From Pseudomonadota bacterium (lineage in GTDB: Bacteria; Pseudomonadota; Alphaproteobacteria; Rhodospirillales; 2-02-FULL-58-16), in the NCBI GenBank assembly GCA_022572335.1, contig JACZWD010000040.1, forward strand, positions 1 to 15,168: a stretch of DNA of 15,168 nucleotides, read 5' to 3'. The notes under the pieces are model-generated. The model made no database searches and was not told where the DNA came from. It saw only the letters and a program-made list of their open reading frames with translations. Within the stretch, counting starts at the first letter, position 1; the number at the start of each line of letters is the position of its first letter. This document shows positions 1-7,399 of the stretch, piece after piece. Both the position numbers and the translations under genes were made by a program.

Positions 1-97
1 AGTCGGCCGGAGACTCGAACGCCGCCAACGCCGCCTCGGCCACCGACAGGTCCACGTCCCGGCCCAGTTGCGCCAGCCGCTCCGTCTGCTCGAACAT
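1..97 (-). CDS. Partial unrecognised protein, N-terminal end only
   Basis: The minus strand reads open from an ATG at 97 out of the left edge, giving a helical, acidic, Ala/Leu-rich N-terminus (MFEQTERLAQLGRDV, then an AEAALAAF segment). The open frame continues upstream through GTG at 112 to the IS630 junction near 125. An AAGG-like stretch lies about 10 bases before the ATG, so the insertion may have hit the leader rather than the coding part. The pattern faintly resembles the start of SirB1-type transglutaminase-like proteins, but 32 residues are too few to name it. What is seen is an open, GC-rich frame; that it is a real gene is inference. Confidence 0.35.
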   Translation of the reverse strand, partial: MFEQTERLAQLGRDVDLSVAEAALAAFESPAD

Positions 98-124
98 GGC
101 GCCCGAGGCCACCTTGCGGGCCGC

Positions 125-168
125 TAGAGCATTTCAAGGTTGCGAAGAATCGACGCATCTGATTCTCT
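125..168. repeat. IS630 left terminus: TA duplication and inverted repeat
   Basis: TA at 125-126 is the target duplicate. Bases 127-141 form the left inverted repeat, paired with 1152-1166 at the other end. The bases beyond the repeat are the element's untranslated leader. Confidence 0.85.
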
Positions 169-1166
169 GTCTTCACATGATGTTGTGGATAGATTGTGTG
201 GAGGGACCAGATGGCGTATGCGCATTCACTTGATCTTCGGCGTCGGATCATCGCGGCGGTATCGGCGGGGGCCTCGGCTCGGGAGGCGGCTCGGCGTTTC
301 GATGTAAGCCCGTCGAGCGCGATCAAGCTGGTACGGCGTTGGCTTGATACGGGGAGCTTTGTGCCGCGTCGGCTCGGCGGGCGGAAGAAGCGCCGCCTTT
401 CTGGGGAGACAGACTGGCTGCACGCGGTGATGGCTTCGCAGCCGGACGTAACACTCATGGAATTGCAAGGCCGCTTGGCCGCCAAGGGCATCCGGATTTC
501 CCTTCAGGCCATCAACACAACATTGGCCGCGCTCGGTTACAGGTATAAAAAAAACCGCCCACGCGGCGGAACAAGAACGCCCCGACGTGGTGGCCAAGCG
601 CCGGCGATGGCGTAACTGGCAAACCTGGCTGAAGCCGGAACGGCTTGTCTTTGTTGATGAAACGGGGGCCAGGACCAACATGGCCCGGCTTCGGGGACGC
701 AGCCTGAAAGGCCAGCGCCTGCACGCGGCGATCCCCTGGGGGCATTGGAAGACCACGACCTTCGTCGCCGGCTTGCGGACGACTGGCCTCACCGCGCCGA
801 TGGTCCTGGACGGCGCCATGAACGGTGCCGCCTTCAAGGCCTATGTGGAGCAGATGCTCGCGCCCAGCCTAGTCCCCGGCGACATCGTCATCATGGATAA
901 CCTGTCCAGCCACAAGGTTGCAGGTGTGCGCGAAGCGATCAAGGCGGTGGGCGCTTTCCTGCTCTACCTGCCGTCCTATTCCCCCGACCTCAATCCCATC
1001 GAACTCGCCTTCTCGAAGCTCAAGGCCCTATTGCGCAAGGCCGCCGCGCGAAGCGTCGACGATCTGTGGCAGGTCATCGCCCAATCGCTCGACGAATTCA
1101 CCCCTGGCGAATGCGAGAACTTCATTACCCACGCCGGATATGGCTCTACCAAATCTTGAAATGCTC
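127..1166 (+). mobile_element. IS630-family insertion sequence, complete
   Basis: A 1,040-bp element bounded by inverted repeats GAGCATTTCAAGGTT (127-141) and its near-perfect reverse complement at 1152-1166 (one mismatch in 15). It is flanked by the dinucleotide TA on both sides (125-126 and 1167-1168), the usual IS630/mariner target duplication, here inside CTAG. The single transposase nearly fills the element and has the DDE residues of the family. It separates a minus-strand gene start at 97 from the plus-strand ABC exporter genes, so it lies in what was probably a divergent promoter region. Confidence 0.93.
211..1159 (+). CDS. IS630-family transposase, split in two frames at an A8 run
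   Basis: DDE transposase that cuts and pastes the surrounding IS630 element. The first frame (ATG 211, preceded by GGAGGG about 6 bases upstream, to stop 613-615) carries an N-terminal helix-turn-helix region (around residues 20-45, AREAARRFDVSPSSAIKLV). The second frame (to stop 1159) carries the catalytic core: FVDETGA (first Asp), VIMDNLSSHK (second Asp), and PDLNPIELAFSKLK (Glu). The frames join at eight A residues (547-554): one A fewer gives GYRYKKTAHAAEQERPDVV, the uninterrupted family sequence, of about 315 aa. Either polymerase or ribosome slippage on A8 makes the full protein, or this copy carries a one-base insertion. Several IS630 relatives use slippage, so I lean to a regulated frameshift without being able to prove it. 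Confidence 0.88.
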
Positions 1167-1366
1167 TAGGTATCCATCCTGGCGCCCCCATTCCGTCCGG
1201 CGCCCGCAATAACGCCCCTCGTTCCCCCGCATTCTGCTAAATTCCCCGTTCCATACCCGTGCCATAGTCGATGCCAAGGGAGTGTTCGCGTGCGTCGTTC
1301 CGCTTTGTCCTGGTCCGGTTCGGCCGCCCCGCCATGCGCGGTCCCGGCCCCGGCTGAAACCTGTCC

Positions 1367-2173
1367 ATGACCGGATCTTCGGCAACCCCCGTCGCCACCG
1401 TCGACAATCTGACCAAGCGCTTCGGCGAGGTCACCGCCGTCGATTCCATCGGCTTCTCGGTCGCCGAAGGCTCGATCACGGCGCTGCTCGGCGGCAACGG
1501 CGCCGGCAAGACGACGACCCTTGCCATCCTGCTTGGGTTGCTCCTGCCGACCTCGGGTTCGGTCACGGTCTTCGGCGAAGACATGCTGCGGCACCGTTAC
1601 CGGGTGCTGCCGCGCATGAACTTCTCGTCGCCCTACGTGGACCTTCCCAAGCGCCTGAGCGTGGCCGAGAACCTGACCGTTTACGCCCATCTCTACGGGC
1701 TCGACCAGGCCCGCGAGCGGGTGGCGAAGATCGCCCGGGACATGGAAATCTCTGCCTTTCTCGACCGCTCCACGGGCACCCTGTCGGCGGGCCAGAGGAC
1801 CCGGGTGGCGCTGGCCAAGGCCCTGTTGAACGAGCCCCGGCTGCTGCTCATGGACGAGCCCACGGCGTCCCTCGATCCCGACACCAGCGACTGGGTGCGC
1901 GGCTACCTGGAAAGCTACCGGCAGCGGACCGGGGCGACCATTCTGCTGGCCTCGCACAACATGGCCGAGGTGGAACGCCTGTGCGACCACGTGGAGATGC
2001 TGCGCGAAGGGAAAATCGTCGATCGCGGGTCGCCGGCGGATTTGATTACCCGTTACGGCCGCAACACCCTGGAGGAAGTGTTCCTGGACATCGCCCGCCA
2101 CCGAAGGAGCGGCCGGATTCGCCGCGCCGCCGGGGACGGCAAGGACGGAAACGTCCTGCCGGCGGCCCGGTGA
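1367..2173 (+). CDS. ABC transporter ATP-binding protein (ABC-2 export type)
   Basis: A 268-aa cytoplasmic ATPase that powers an ABC-2 type exporter; the substrate cannot be read from sequence. Visible motifs in order are Walker A GGNGAGKT (42-49), signature LSAGQ (139-143), Walker B LLLMDEP (159-165), D-loop ASLD, and switch His197 in LLASHNM. The usual Q-loop glutamine is not obvious: the region reads RMNFSSPYVDLP (83-94), so Asn85 may take its place. The C-terminus ends in a basic, probably flexible tail. The stop overlaps the GTG of the permease gene by three bases within GTGA, indicating translational coupling. ATG 1367 was chosen because family homology begins shortly after it. The upstream gap to the IS630 end (1169-1366) shows no convincing promoter by eye. 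Confidence 0.93.
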   Translation: MTGSSATPVATVDNLTKRFGEVTAVDSIGFSVAEGSITALLGGNGAGKTTTLAILLGLLLPTSGSVTVFGEDMLRHRYRVLPRMNFSSPYVDLPKRLSVAENLTVYAHLYGLDQARERVAKIARDMEISAFLDRSTGTLSAGQRTRVALAKALLNEPRLLLMDEPTASLDPDTSDWVRGYLESYRQRTGATILLASHNMAEVERLCDHVEMLREGKIVDRGSPADLITRYGRNTLEEVFLDIARHRRSGRIRRAAGDGKDGNVLPAAR

Positions 2174-3000
2174 GGGCGGCCCGCGACATCCACGCGCCGG
2201 CGGTCCTGTTCTCGTGGCAGCGCATAGGCGCCATGATTCTCAGGAATCTCTACGTCCTGCGCCGCTCGTGGCCGCGGATTCTCGAGCTCGCCTACTGGCC
2301 CATGATGCAGATGCTGCTGTGGGGGTTCATCACCGTCTTCTTCGTCCAGCACAGCTCCTGGGTGGCCCAGGCGGCCGGCGTCCTGATCAGCGCGGTGCTG
2401 CTGTGGGACGTCCTGTTCCGGGCGAACCTGGGCGTATCGCTGCCCTTCACCGAGGAGATGTGGGCGCGCAACCTGGGCCAGCTGTTCGTCAGTCCCTTGC
2501 GCGTTCACGAGTTGGTGGCCTCGCTGTTGATCATGAGCTTCATCCGCACCCTGATCAGCGTTACCCCGGCGGCGCTCCTGGCCCTGCCCCTTTACGACGT
2601 CTGGGTGTTCAAGCTGGGGCCGCCGCTGATCACATTCTTCGCCAACCTTCTGGTCATGGGCTGGTCCGTGGGCCTGGTGGCGTCCGCCCTGGTGCTGCGC
2701 TACGGCCTGGGCGCGGAGAGCCTGTGCTGGCTCGGCGTCTTTCTGTTTGCGCCGCTGAGCGGCATCTACTATCCCATCGATTCGCTTCCCGGCTGGCTCC
2801 AGCCGCTGGCCTGGGCCCTGCCGTCGGCCCACGTGTTCGAGGGCATGCGCTCGGTGCTGTTCGACGATGTCTTCCGCGTCGACCTTTTCCTCGGCGCGGT
2901 GGCGTTGAACGTGCTCTATCTGGCCCTCGCCTGCGCCTTCTTCCTGTATATGGCCCATGTGGCGCGCCAGCGCGGCCTGCTTATGCAGCAGGGCGAGTGA
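2170..3000 (+). CDS. ABC-2 type transporter permease
   Basis: A 276-aa inner-membrane protein, partner of the ATPase just upstream. About six hydrophobic spans are seen, for example PMMQMLLWGFITVFF, AGVLISAVLLW, TPAALLALPLY, LVMGWSVGLVASALVL, WLGVFLFAPLSGIYYPI and ALNVLYLALACAFFLYM. The short loop between the fifth and last spans (IDSLPGWLQPLAWALPSAHVFEGMR) is typical of ABC-2 permeases. GTG 2170 was chosen because it overlaps the preceding stop (GTGA); ATG 2233, starting MILRNLYV, is an alternative that would shorten the cytoplasmic tail by 21 residues. Drug, lipid or polysaccharide export are all possible. Confidence 0.92.
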   Translation: MRAARDIHAPAVLFSWQRIGAMILRNLYVLRRSWPRILELAYWPMMQMLLWGFITVFFVQHSSWVAQAAGVLISAVLLWDVLFRANLGVSLPFTEEMWARNLGQLFVSPLRVHELVASLLIMSFIRTLISVTPAALLALPLYDVWVFKLGPPLITFFANLLVMGWSVGLVASALVLRYGLGAESLCWLGVFLFAPLSGIYYPIDSLPGWLQPLAWALPSAHVFEGMRSVLFDDVFRVDLFLGAVALNVLYLALACAFFLYMAHVARQRGLLMQQGE

Positions 3001-3012
3001 GATGACGGGCCG

Positions 3013-3642
3013 ATGACCGGCGTGACGCGGTGGTGGTGGGTGCGCCATGCACCCGTGGTCGGGAACGGAGGCCGCATCCACGGCCAGGACGACGTTCCCT
3101 GCGACACCTCGGACACGCGGGCGTTCCAGGCGCTGGCGGCGGCCCTGCCCGCCGACGCGGTGTGGGTGACCAGTCCCCTGGCGCGCGCCGTGGACACGGC
3201 GAAGGCGATCACCGCCGCCGGCGTGCCGGCGCGGCTGTCCATCGTCGAAAGTGACCTGGCGGAACAGAACTTCGGCCGGTGGCAGGGACTGCGGTGGAAG
3301 GACGTCGAGGCCGCCGACGATCCCGCGTCCAAGGCGTTCTGGCGCGCGCCGGGGCTGAACGCGCCGCCGGGGGGCGAAAGTTTCGCCGACCTTGCCCGGC
3401 GGGTCGCCGCCGTCATGGGGCGCCTTACCGCCGACCACGCCGGCGCCGACATCGTCGCCGTCACCCACGGCGGCACCATTCGGGGCGCCCTGACCCTGGC
3501 CCTGGCCCTCGAGCCCGGACAGGCGCTTTCGATCAAGGTCGACAACCTTTCGCTGACCCGGATCAACCACGTCAGCGATGCGGTGGCGGCCAGGCGCGGC
3601 GGCGCCTGGCGGGTGGTCGGTGTCAACGTTCCCACGCGCTAG
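3013..3642 (+). CDS. Histidine phosphatase family protein (CobC/PhoE-like)
   Basis: A 209-aa member of the phosphoglycerate-mutase-like histidine phosphatases. The catalytic RHG-type motif is RHAP (Arg11, His12), the second pocket arginine lies in SPLARAVDT (Arg58), the acid is probably Glu84 in LAEQNFGRWQG, and the second histidine is His152 in VTHGG. The FGRWQGLRW segment resembles alpha-ribazole phosphatase CobC and general PhoE enzymes. The substrate is uncertain, but a CobD-like cobalamin gene lies 0.8 kb downstream on the other strand, so alpha-ribazole phosphate is a reasonable guess. It starts 12 bases after the permease stop and is probably in the same transcript. ATG 3002 is out of frame, which fixes ATG 3013 as the first start. 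Confidence 0.87.
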   Translation: MTGVTRWWWVRHAPVVGNGGRIHGQDDVPCDTSDTRAFQALAAALPADAVWVTSPLARAVDTAKAITAAGVPARLSIVESDLAEQNFGRWQGLRWKDVEAADDPASKAFWRAPGLNAPPGGESFADLARRVAAVMGRLTADHAGADIVAVTHGGTIRGALTLALALEPGQALSIKVDNLSLTRINHVSDAVAARRGGAWRVVGVNVPTR

Positions 3643-3712
3643 ATTTCGCGCCGGCCCCTGTGCTACCGTGCCCCCGCCCAGGGCTTCTTTCGGCGTTCAG
3701 GGAGTTTCCGGA

Positions 3713-4399
3713 ATGCGAAGTGTTCAATTCCTCGCCGCTGTTTGTATCGCCGCCGTGGGGCTTTCGTCCTGCGCCGACTTTCGCCATGCACCGCCCACCG
3801 TGGCCGACAACCTGGTGAACAATGCGGCGGACACGGTGGAACGGTTCAAGACGCTCCCCCAGATGGCCGGCTTCAAAGGCGAAATCGCCACCGCCAAGGC
3901 CATCGTCGTCCTGCCCTCGGTGTTCAAGGCCGGATATTTCGTCGGCGGCGAGGGCGGCAACGGTGTCCTTGTCGTCCGCGGCGCCGAGGGCGTATGGAGC
4001 CATCCCGCCTTTTACACTTTGGCCGGCGCCAGCTTCGGCGTGCAGATCGGCCTCCAGGACACCGAGATCGTTCTGGTCTTGCGCAGCGACAAGGCCCTGA
4101 ATGCCATCCTTGAGCACCAGGCCAAGCTCGGCGCCGATGTGGGCATCACCGTGGGCGTGGTCGGCATGGGTATCGAGGCATCGACCACCAGCGCCCTCGG
4201 CCCCGATATCCTGGCCTTCGCCAACTCGATTCTCGGCCTTTATGGCGGCGCGTCCCTGGAGGGCGCTGTCCTGGTCCGGCGCACGGACCTCAACGAGGCC
4301 TTCTACGCGCCCGGCGCCGAGCCGCGCGCCATCGTGTTCGAAAACAAGTACAGCAACCCGAAGGCCGAGCCGTTGCGGACCGCCCTCGCCGCGCCCTAG
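3713..4399 (+). CDS. SYLF-domain (Ysc84-like) lipoprotein
   Basis: A 228-aa secreted lipoprotein with an SYLF/DUF500 domain. The N-terminus is a lipoprotein signal peptide: MR, a hydrophobic stretch, then lipobox LSSC with the lipidated cysteine at residue 20. The remainder has the glycine-rich SYLF pattern, e.g. AIVVLPSVFKAGYFVGGEGG, WSHPAFYTLAGASFGVQIG, IVLVLRS and GLYGGASLEGAVLVRR. SYLF domains in eukaryotes bind phosphoinositides; the bacterial role is poorly defined and presumably periplasmic or outer-membrane. ATG 3713 was chosen over upstream in-frame starts because GGAG lies about 8 bases before it and the signal peptide begins there. It follows the phosphatase after 70 bases. Confidence 0.9.
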   Translation: MRSVQFLAAVCIAAVGLSSCADFRHAPPTVADNLVNNAADTVERFKTLPQMAGFKGEIATAKAIVVLPSVFKAGYFVGGEGGNGVLVVRGAEGVWSHPAFYTLAGASFGVQIGLQDTEIVLVLRSDKALNAILEHQAKLGADVGITVGVVGMGIEASTTSALGPDILAFANSILGLYGGASLEGAVLVRRTDLNEAFYAPGAEPRAIVFENKYSNPKAEPLRTALAAP

Positions 4400-4403
4400 G
4401 CCG

Positions 4404-4424
4404 CCGCCGGGTCCTTGCCGGTGG
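4404..4424. terminator. Possible shared hairpin between convergent genes
   Basis: CCGCCGG (4404-4410) can pair with CCGGTGG (4418-4424), one G-T pair included, over a 7-base loop. It lies exactly between the stop of the lipoprotein gene (plus) and the stop of the CobD-like gene (minus). There is no T-run on either side, so intrinsic termination is only a possibility. Confidence 0.35.
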
Positions 4425-5435
4425 TCATCCCTGCGCGCCCAGGCGGACGACGGCGATGACGGCCACCCCGAGGGCGTTGATCAGGCAGGCAATGACGTAA
4501 ACATAGAGGGCCCGGCCGATGTCGCGATCGGTGGCGCGGGCGCTGCCGCCGCCGATCCACGGCGCGTTCACCGTGCGCTCGGCGTAACGGCGCGGTCCCG
4601 CAAGCGCCAGATCCAGCGCCCCGGCCATGGCGCCCGCGGGCCAGCCGGCGTTGAACGAGGTATGCTTGCCGGCGTCGCTCAGCATCACCGTCCAGGCCCG
4701 TCCGGGACGGGCGGTGGGCACGATCACCGCGGCGAGCACGATGAACAGGCCGGCAAGGAGCGCCGGGATCACGGTCAGCGCGTCGTCCAGCCGCGCCGCC
4801 GTCATGCCGAAGGCGCGGTACCGGGGCGTGCGGTGGCCGATGATGGCGTCCATGGAATTCACCGCCTTGTAGACGAGGATGCCCGGAAACCCCAACAGCA
4901 CGTACCAGAAAACGGGCGCCACCGCACCGGCGCAAATGTTTTCGGCGACGCGTTCGATCGTCGCGCGGGCGACACCGTGTTCGTCCAGCTGCGTGCCGTT
5001 CGGCCCGGCCATTTGGGATAGGGCCCGGCGGGCCGGTTCCTGCCCGTGCGTCAAAAGCGCGTCCGCGACGGCGCGCGCGTGGCCGTAGACGCTGCGCTGC
5101 GCCACCAGCATGACAAGAAAGACCAGCTCCACGATCCAGCCGAAGGCATGGTTCCGGGTCAGCCAGGCGGTGGCCCAGCCCGTTGCGGCGCACGCCGCGA
5201 CAACGAAAACCACCACCAGAAACCCGCGCAGGGCCCGGTCGACCTGGCTGCGGCGCTCCCGGTTGAGCTTGCGGTCCAGGGCCGTGACCAGACGGTGGAA
5301 CACCTGAGCCGGATGGCGGCCGGTTTTTAAAAGGAATCGGACCTTCCCGATGTAGGTTTCCAGAACCAGGGCGATGAGCAACAGGACCAGCGAATCAAAC
5401 GCCAAGGCGCCGCCGGAAAGGCCGAACGTAAACAT
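4425..5435 (-). CDS. cobD: CobD/CbiB-like adenosylcobinamide-phosphate synthase
   Basis: A 336-aa polytopic membrane protein of the CobD/CbiB family, which attaches the aminopropanol arm to adenosylcobyric acid in late cobalamin synthesis. Diagnostic segments are the central KAVNSMDAIIGHRTPRY followed by AFGMTAARLDDALTVIPALL, and the C-terminal FNAGWPAGAMAGAL with an RRYAERTVNAPWIGGG segment. The N-terminus is unusual: the family's GDP...HPV loop reads ETYIGKVRFLLKTGRHPAQ, keeping HP but losing GDP. That could mean a divergent specificity or a related but different membrane enzyme. ATG 5435 was chosen because hydrophobic family-like sequence starts there; no clear ribosome binding site is seen and longer in-frame starts reach 5540. 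It is transcribed away from the TPR gene. Confidence 0.82.
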   Translation of the reverse strand: MFTFGLSGGALAFDSLVLLLIALVLETYIGKVRFLLKTGRHPAQVFHRLVTALDRKLNRERRSQVDRALRGFLVVVFVVAACAATGWATAWLTRNHAFGWIVELVFLVMLVAQRSVYGHARAVADALLTHGQEPARRALSQMAGPNGTQLDEHGVARATIERVAENICAGAVAPVFWYVLLGFPGILVYKAVNSMDAIIGHRTPRYRAFGMTAARLDDALTVIPALLAGLFIVLAAVIVPTARPGRAWTVMLSDAGKHTSFNAGWPAGAMAGALDLALAGPRRYAERTVNAPWIGGGSARATDRDIGRALYVYVIACLINALGVAVIAVVRLGAQG

Positions 5436-5491
5436 GGTTCGAGAATGAAAGGGCCGGGACGGCTCCGTCAACGGAAATGCGCGCGGCGTGG

Positions 5492-5520
5492 TTGCCGCCG
5501 GATGCATGCTGTGCGAATAT
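5492..5520 (+). promoter_or_regulatory. Candidate promoter for the TPR gene
   Basis: TTGCCG (5492-5497) and GAATAT (5515-5520) are separated by 17 bases, a sigma70-like arrangement matching four of six consensus bases in each box. It lies in the 128-base divergent gap between the CobD-like gene and the TPR gene, about 44 bases before the GTG start. Consensus matches of this strength also occur by chance. Confidence 0.28.
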
Positions 5521-5563
5521 ACACCTGGGTTCGTCGACATCTTCTCAGCTGGGCGGCGTCACC

Positions 5564-6655
5564 GTGGCAGAGTGGATCAGCATCGCCTTGGCAGAAGAGT
5601 GGGTCAAAATTGCCTTGGTCGCCGGTAGCGCCGCCTTTTTCGGAACACTGGTTGGCGCGTGGTTGAGCCGTCCGCGGAGCGGTGCGGGCAAAGGGGAGTC
5701 CGATGCCCAGGTGTCGGCGCCCCAGATCGAGAAACCCTCGCTCGAGGAAATAGCGCTCCGCAGCTACCGGAAAATTCTCGAGGAAAAGAACGTCTCGCCC
5801 AAGGACCTGGACGCCAAGATGCGGGAGTTCGGCCGGCAATTCGGTGAATTGCGGGAAAAACTGCACGCCCTTATCGCCGATGATCCGGAGGTTCAGACTT
5901 TTTTGGAGGAGGCGCGGGCGGCGCTGGATATGGGGGACTTCGGCCGCGCGGTGACGCTGTTGGGCCAGGCGGGCGAAAGCGATGCGGCCGCCGGGCAGGA
6001 GTTGCGCGAAGCGGCCGGGAAACGTCTGCGCACGGCGGCGGCGGCCAAGGTGGTGGCCGGGGACCTGCAATTGGCGCAACTGGCCTATGACGGGGCCGCC
6101 CAGTGCTACCAGGACGCCGTGGAGGCGCTGCCCGGCGGGTTCGAGGACCTGCTGGCGGAATACCTGAACAAGCACGGCACCGCGGCCTATCACGCCGGCG
6201 ACCACGCGACGGCGACGGCGTCCTTCGAGAAGGCCCTGAAGATTCTCGAATCCACCCTTGGCGCGAATCATCCCGACGTGGCCACGGGCCTCAATAACCT
6301 GGCATTGCTGCATTACTCCCAGGCCGACTACGAGGCCGCCGAGCCCCTGTACGAGCGGGCGTTGGCCATCGACGAAAAGACCCTCGGGCCCGATCATTCC
6401 GGCGTCGCCACGGACCTCAACAACCTGGCCCTTTTGTACAAGAAACAGGGAAACTTCGAGGCCGCCGAGCCCCTGTTCAAGCGGGCCCTGGAAATCAAGG
6501 AAAAGGCCCTCGAGCCCGGTCATCCCGTCCTGATCTCGGGATTGATGAATTATGCCTCGCTGCTGCGCGTCCTGGATCGCGTCGAGGAAGCGGAAGCGTT
6601 GGAGGCGCGGGCGGCGGTGCTGGCGCCCGCGCGCACGGAGGTGGCGGCCGAGTAG
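5564..6655 (+). CDS. Membrane-anchored TPR (kinesin-light-chain type) protein
   Basis: A 363-aa protein with one N-terminal membrane span (about residues 13-34, VKIALVAGSAAFFGTLVGAW) followed by a charged, coiled-coil-prone linker (55-115) and a helical region. At least three 42-residue tetratricopeptide repeats of the kinesin-light-chain kind follow (about 201-318, with a weaker copy to 352). These are recognised by the repeated ANHPDVATGLNNLALL / PDHSGVATDLNNLALL and YEAAEPLYERALAI / FEAAEPLFKRALEI blocks. TPRs bind partner proteins; the partner is unknown and neighbours give no clue. GTG 5564 was chosen because the membrane span follows directly; ATG 5477 would add 29 residues without signal character. 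In-frame sequence past the TAG stays open to 6801. Confidence 0.83.
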   Translation: MAEWISIALAEEWVKIALVAGSAAFFGTLVGAWLSRPRSGAGKGESDAQVSAPQIEKPSLEEIALRSYRKILEEKNVSPKDLDAKMREFGRQFGELREKLHALIADDPEVQTFLEEARAALDMGDFGRAVTLLGQAGESDAAAGQELREAAGKRLRTAAAAKVVAGDLQLAQLAYDGAAQCYQDAVEALPGGFEDLLAEYLNKHGTAAYHAGDHATATASFEKALKILESTLGANHPDVATGLNNLALLHYSQADYEAAEPLYERALAIDEKTLGPDHSGVATDLNNLALLYKKQGNFEAAEPLFKRALEIKEKALEPGHPVLISGLMNYASLLRVLDRVEEAEALEARAAVLAPARTEVAAE

Positions 6656-6844
6656 CACACGCCGGGGCCGCATCCAGGCGAATCACCGGGCGGACAGGCA
6701 CCGGCAGGGCTCGGCCGGGCGTTCCCGGCGGTCGCCTCGGCCAAGGGTGGACCCGACGACATCGACGCCGCGTTTGACACCGCCGCCGGAGGGCGGGGCT
6801 GACCGACGGCCGGGTGATGGACTCGTTCGTCCAACTGATCGACG
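6656..6844. other. Intergenic stretch with in-frame open extension of the TPR gene
   Basis: The 189 bases between the TPR gene and the YcgN-like gene contain no gene with its own start codon in the relevant frame. Reading on through the TAG at 6653-6655 gives a further 48 codons to TGA at 6799-6801, including FPAVASAKGGPDDIDAAFD, which looks more protein-like than random. No terminator hairpin with a T-run is evident. Confidence 0.4.
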
Positions 6845-6853
6845 GTGAAGGTG

Positions 6854-7291
6854 ATGGCTGAGGACCCTTTCTGGCGGCGCAAGACCCTGGCCGAGATGAC
6901 GCGCGGCGAATGGGAATCCCTGTGCGACGGGTGCGCCAAATGTTGCCTGGACAAGCTTGAGGACGACGACACCGGCGAAATCAGCTACACCGAGGTCGCC
7001 TGCCGCCTTTTGGACCTTGGCACCTGCCGCTGTACCGACTATGCCAACCGCAAGCGTTTCGTGCCCGACTGCGTGGTCCTGACGGCACGGACGGTAACCC
7101 GCCTCACGTGGTTGCCGTCGACGTGCGCCTACCGCCTGATCAGCGAAGGCAAGGACCTTGAGTGGTGGCATCCGCTGGTGTCCGGTGATCCCGAAACCGT
7201 GCACCGGGCCGGCATCTCGGTGCGCGGGCGCGCGGTGCCCGAGGCGCTGGCCGGGGACCTCGAGGACCACGTCGTCCGTTGGCCCGAGTAG
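6854..7291 (+). CDS. ycgN: YcgN family cysteine-cluster protein (UPF0260)
   Basis: A 145-aa small protein matching the YcgN/UPF0260 family along its full length, starting with the typical PFWRRKTLAEM and EWESLCDGC. Nine cysteines are arranged as CDGCAKCC (24-31), Cys50, TCRC (58-60), Cys73 and Cys91, consistent with binding zinc or an iron-sulphur cluster. The C-terminal block WWHPLVSGDPETVHRAGISV is characteristic. The biochemical role of the family is not known to me. ATG 6854 begins the conserved part; GTG 6845 in the same frame would add MKV, and the AAGG just upstream suits neither start well. Confidence 0.9.
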   Translation: MAEDPFWRRKTLAEMTRGEWESLCDGCAKCCLDKLEDDDTGEISYTEVACRLLDLGTCRCTDYANRKRFVPDCVVLTARTVTRLTWLPSTCAYRLISEGKDLEWWHPLVSGDPETVHRAGISVRGRAVPEALAGDLEDHVVRWPE

Positions 7292-7399
7292 GGAGACAAA
7301 ATTCCCTCGCCGCCCCAAGCCTTCTTTCCTCCTTGTCCCCGATGAAAAAAAGTGCGACTTCAGCGAGGCTTTTTAACATCCGTCCGGGGAGAACGAGCC

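Noticed and set aside
1282..3000. Single 572-aa plus-strand ORF spanning the ABC ATPase and permease
   Set aside because: Its first half is an Arg/Pro-rich shadow of the ATPase gene in another frame; only the part from GTG 2170 is a real membrane protein.
2053..3570. 505-aa minus-strand ORF opposite the permease and phosphatase
   Set aside because: Antisense shadow of GC-rich genes, rich in Gly, Gln, His and Arg, with no domain; the plus-strand families are clear.
7345..7375. AAAAAAAG ... CTTTTT near the DapA-like start as an intrinsic terminator
   Set aside because: Only the A/T arms pair; the inner bases do not form a GC stem.
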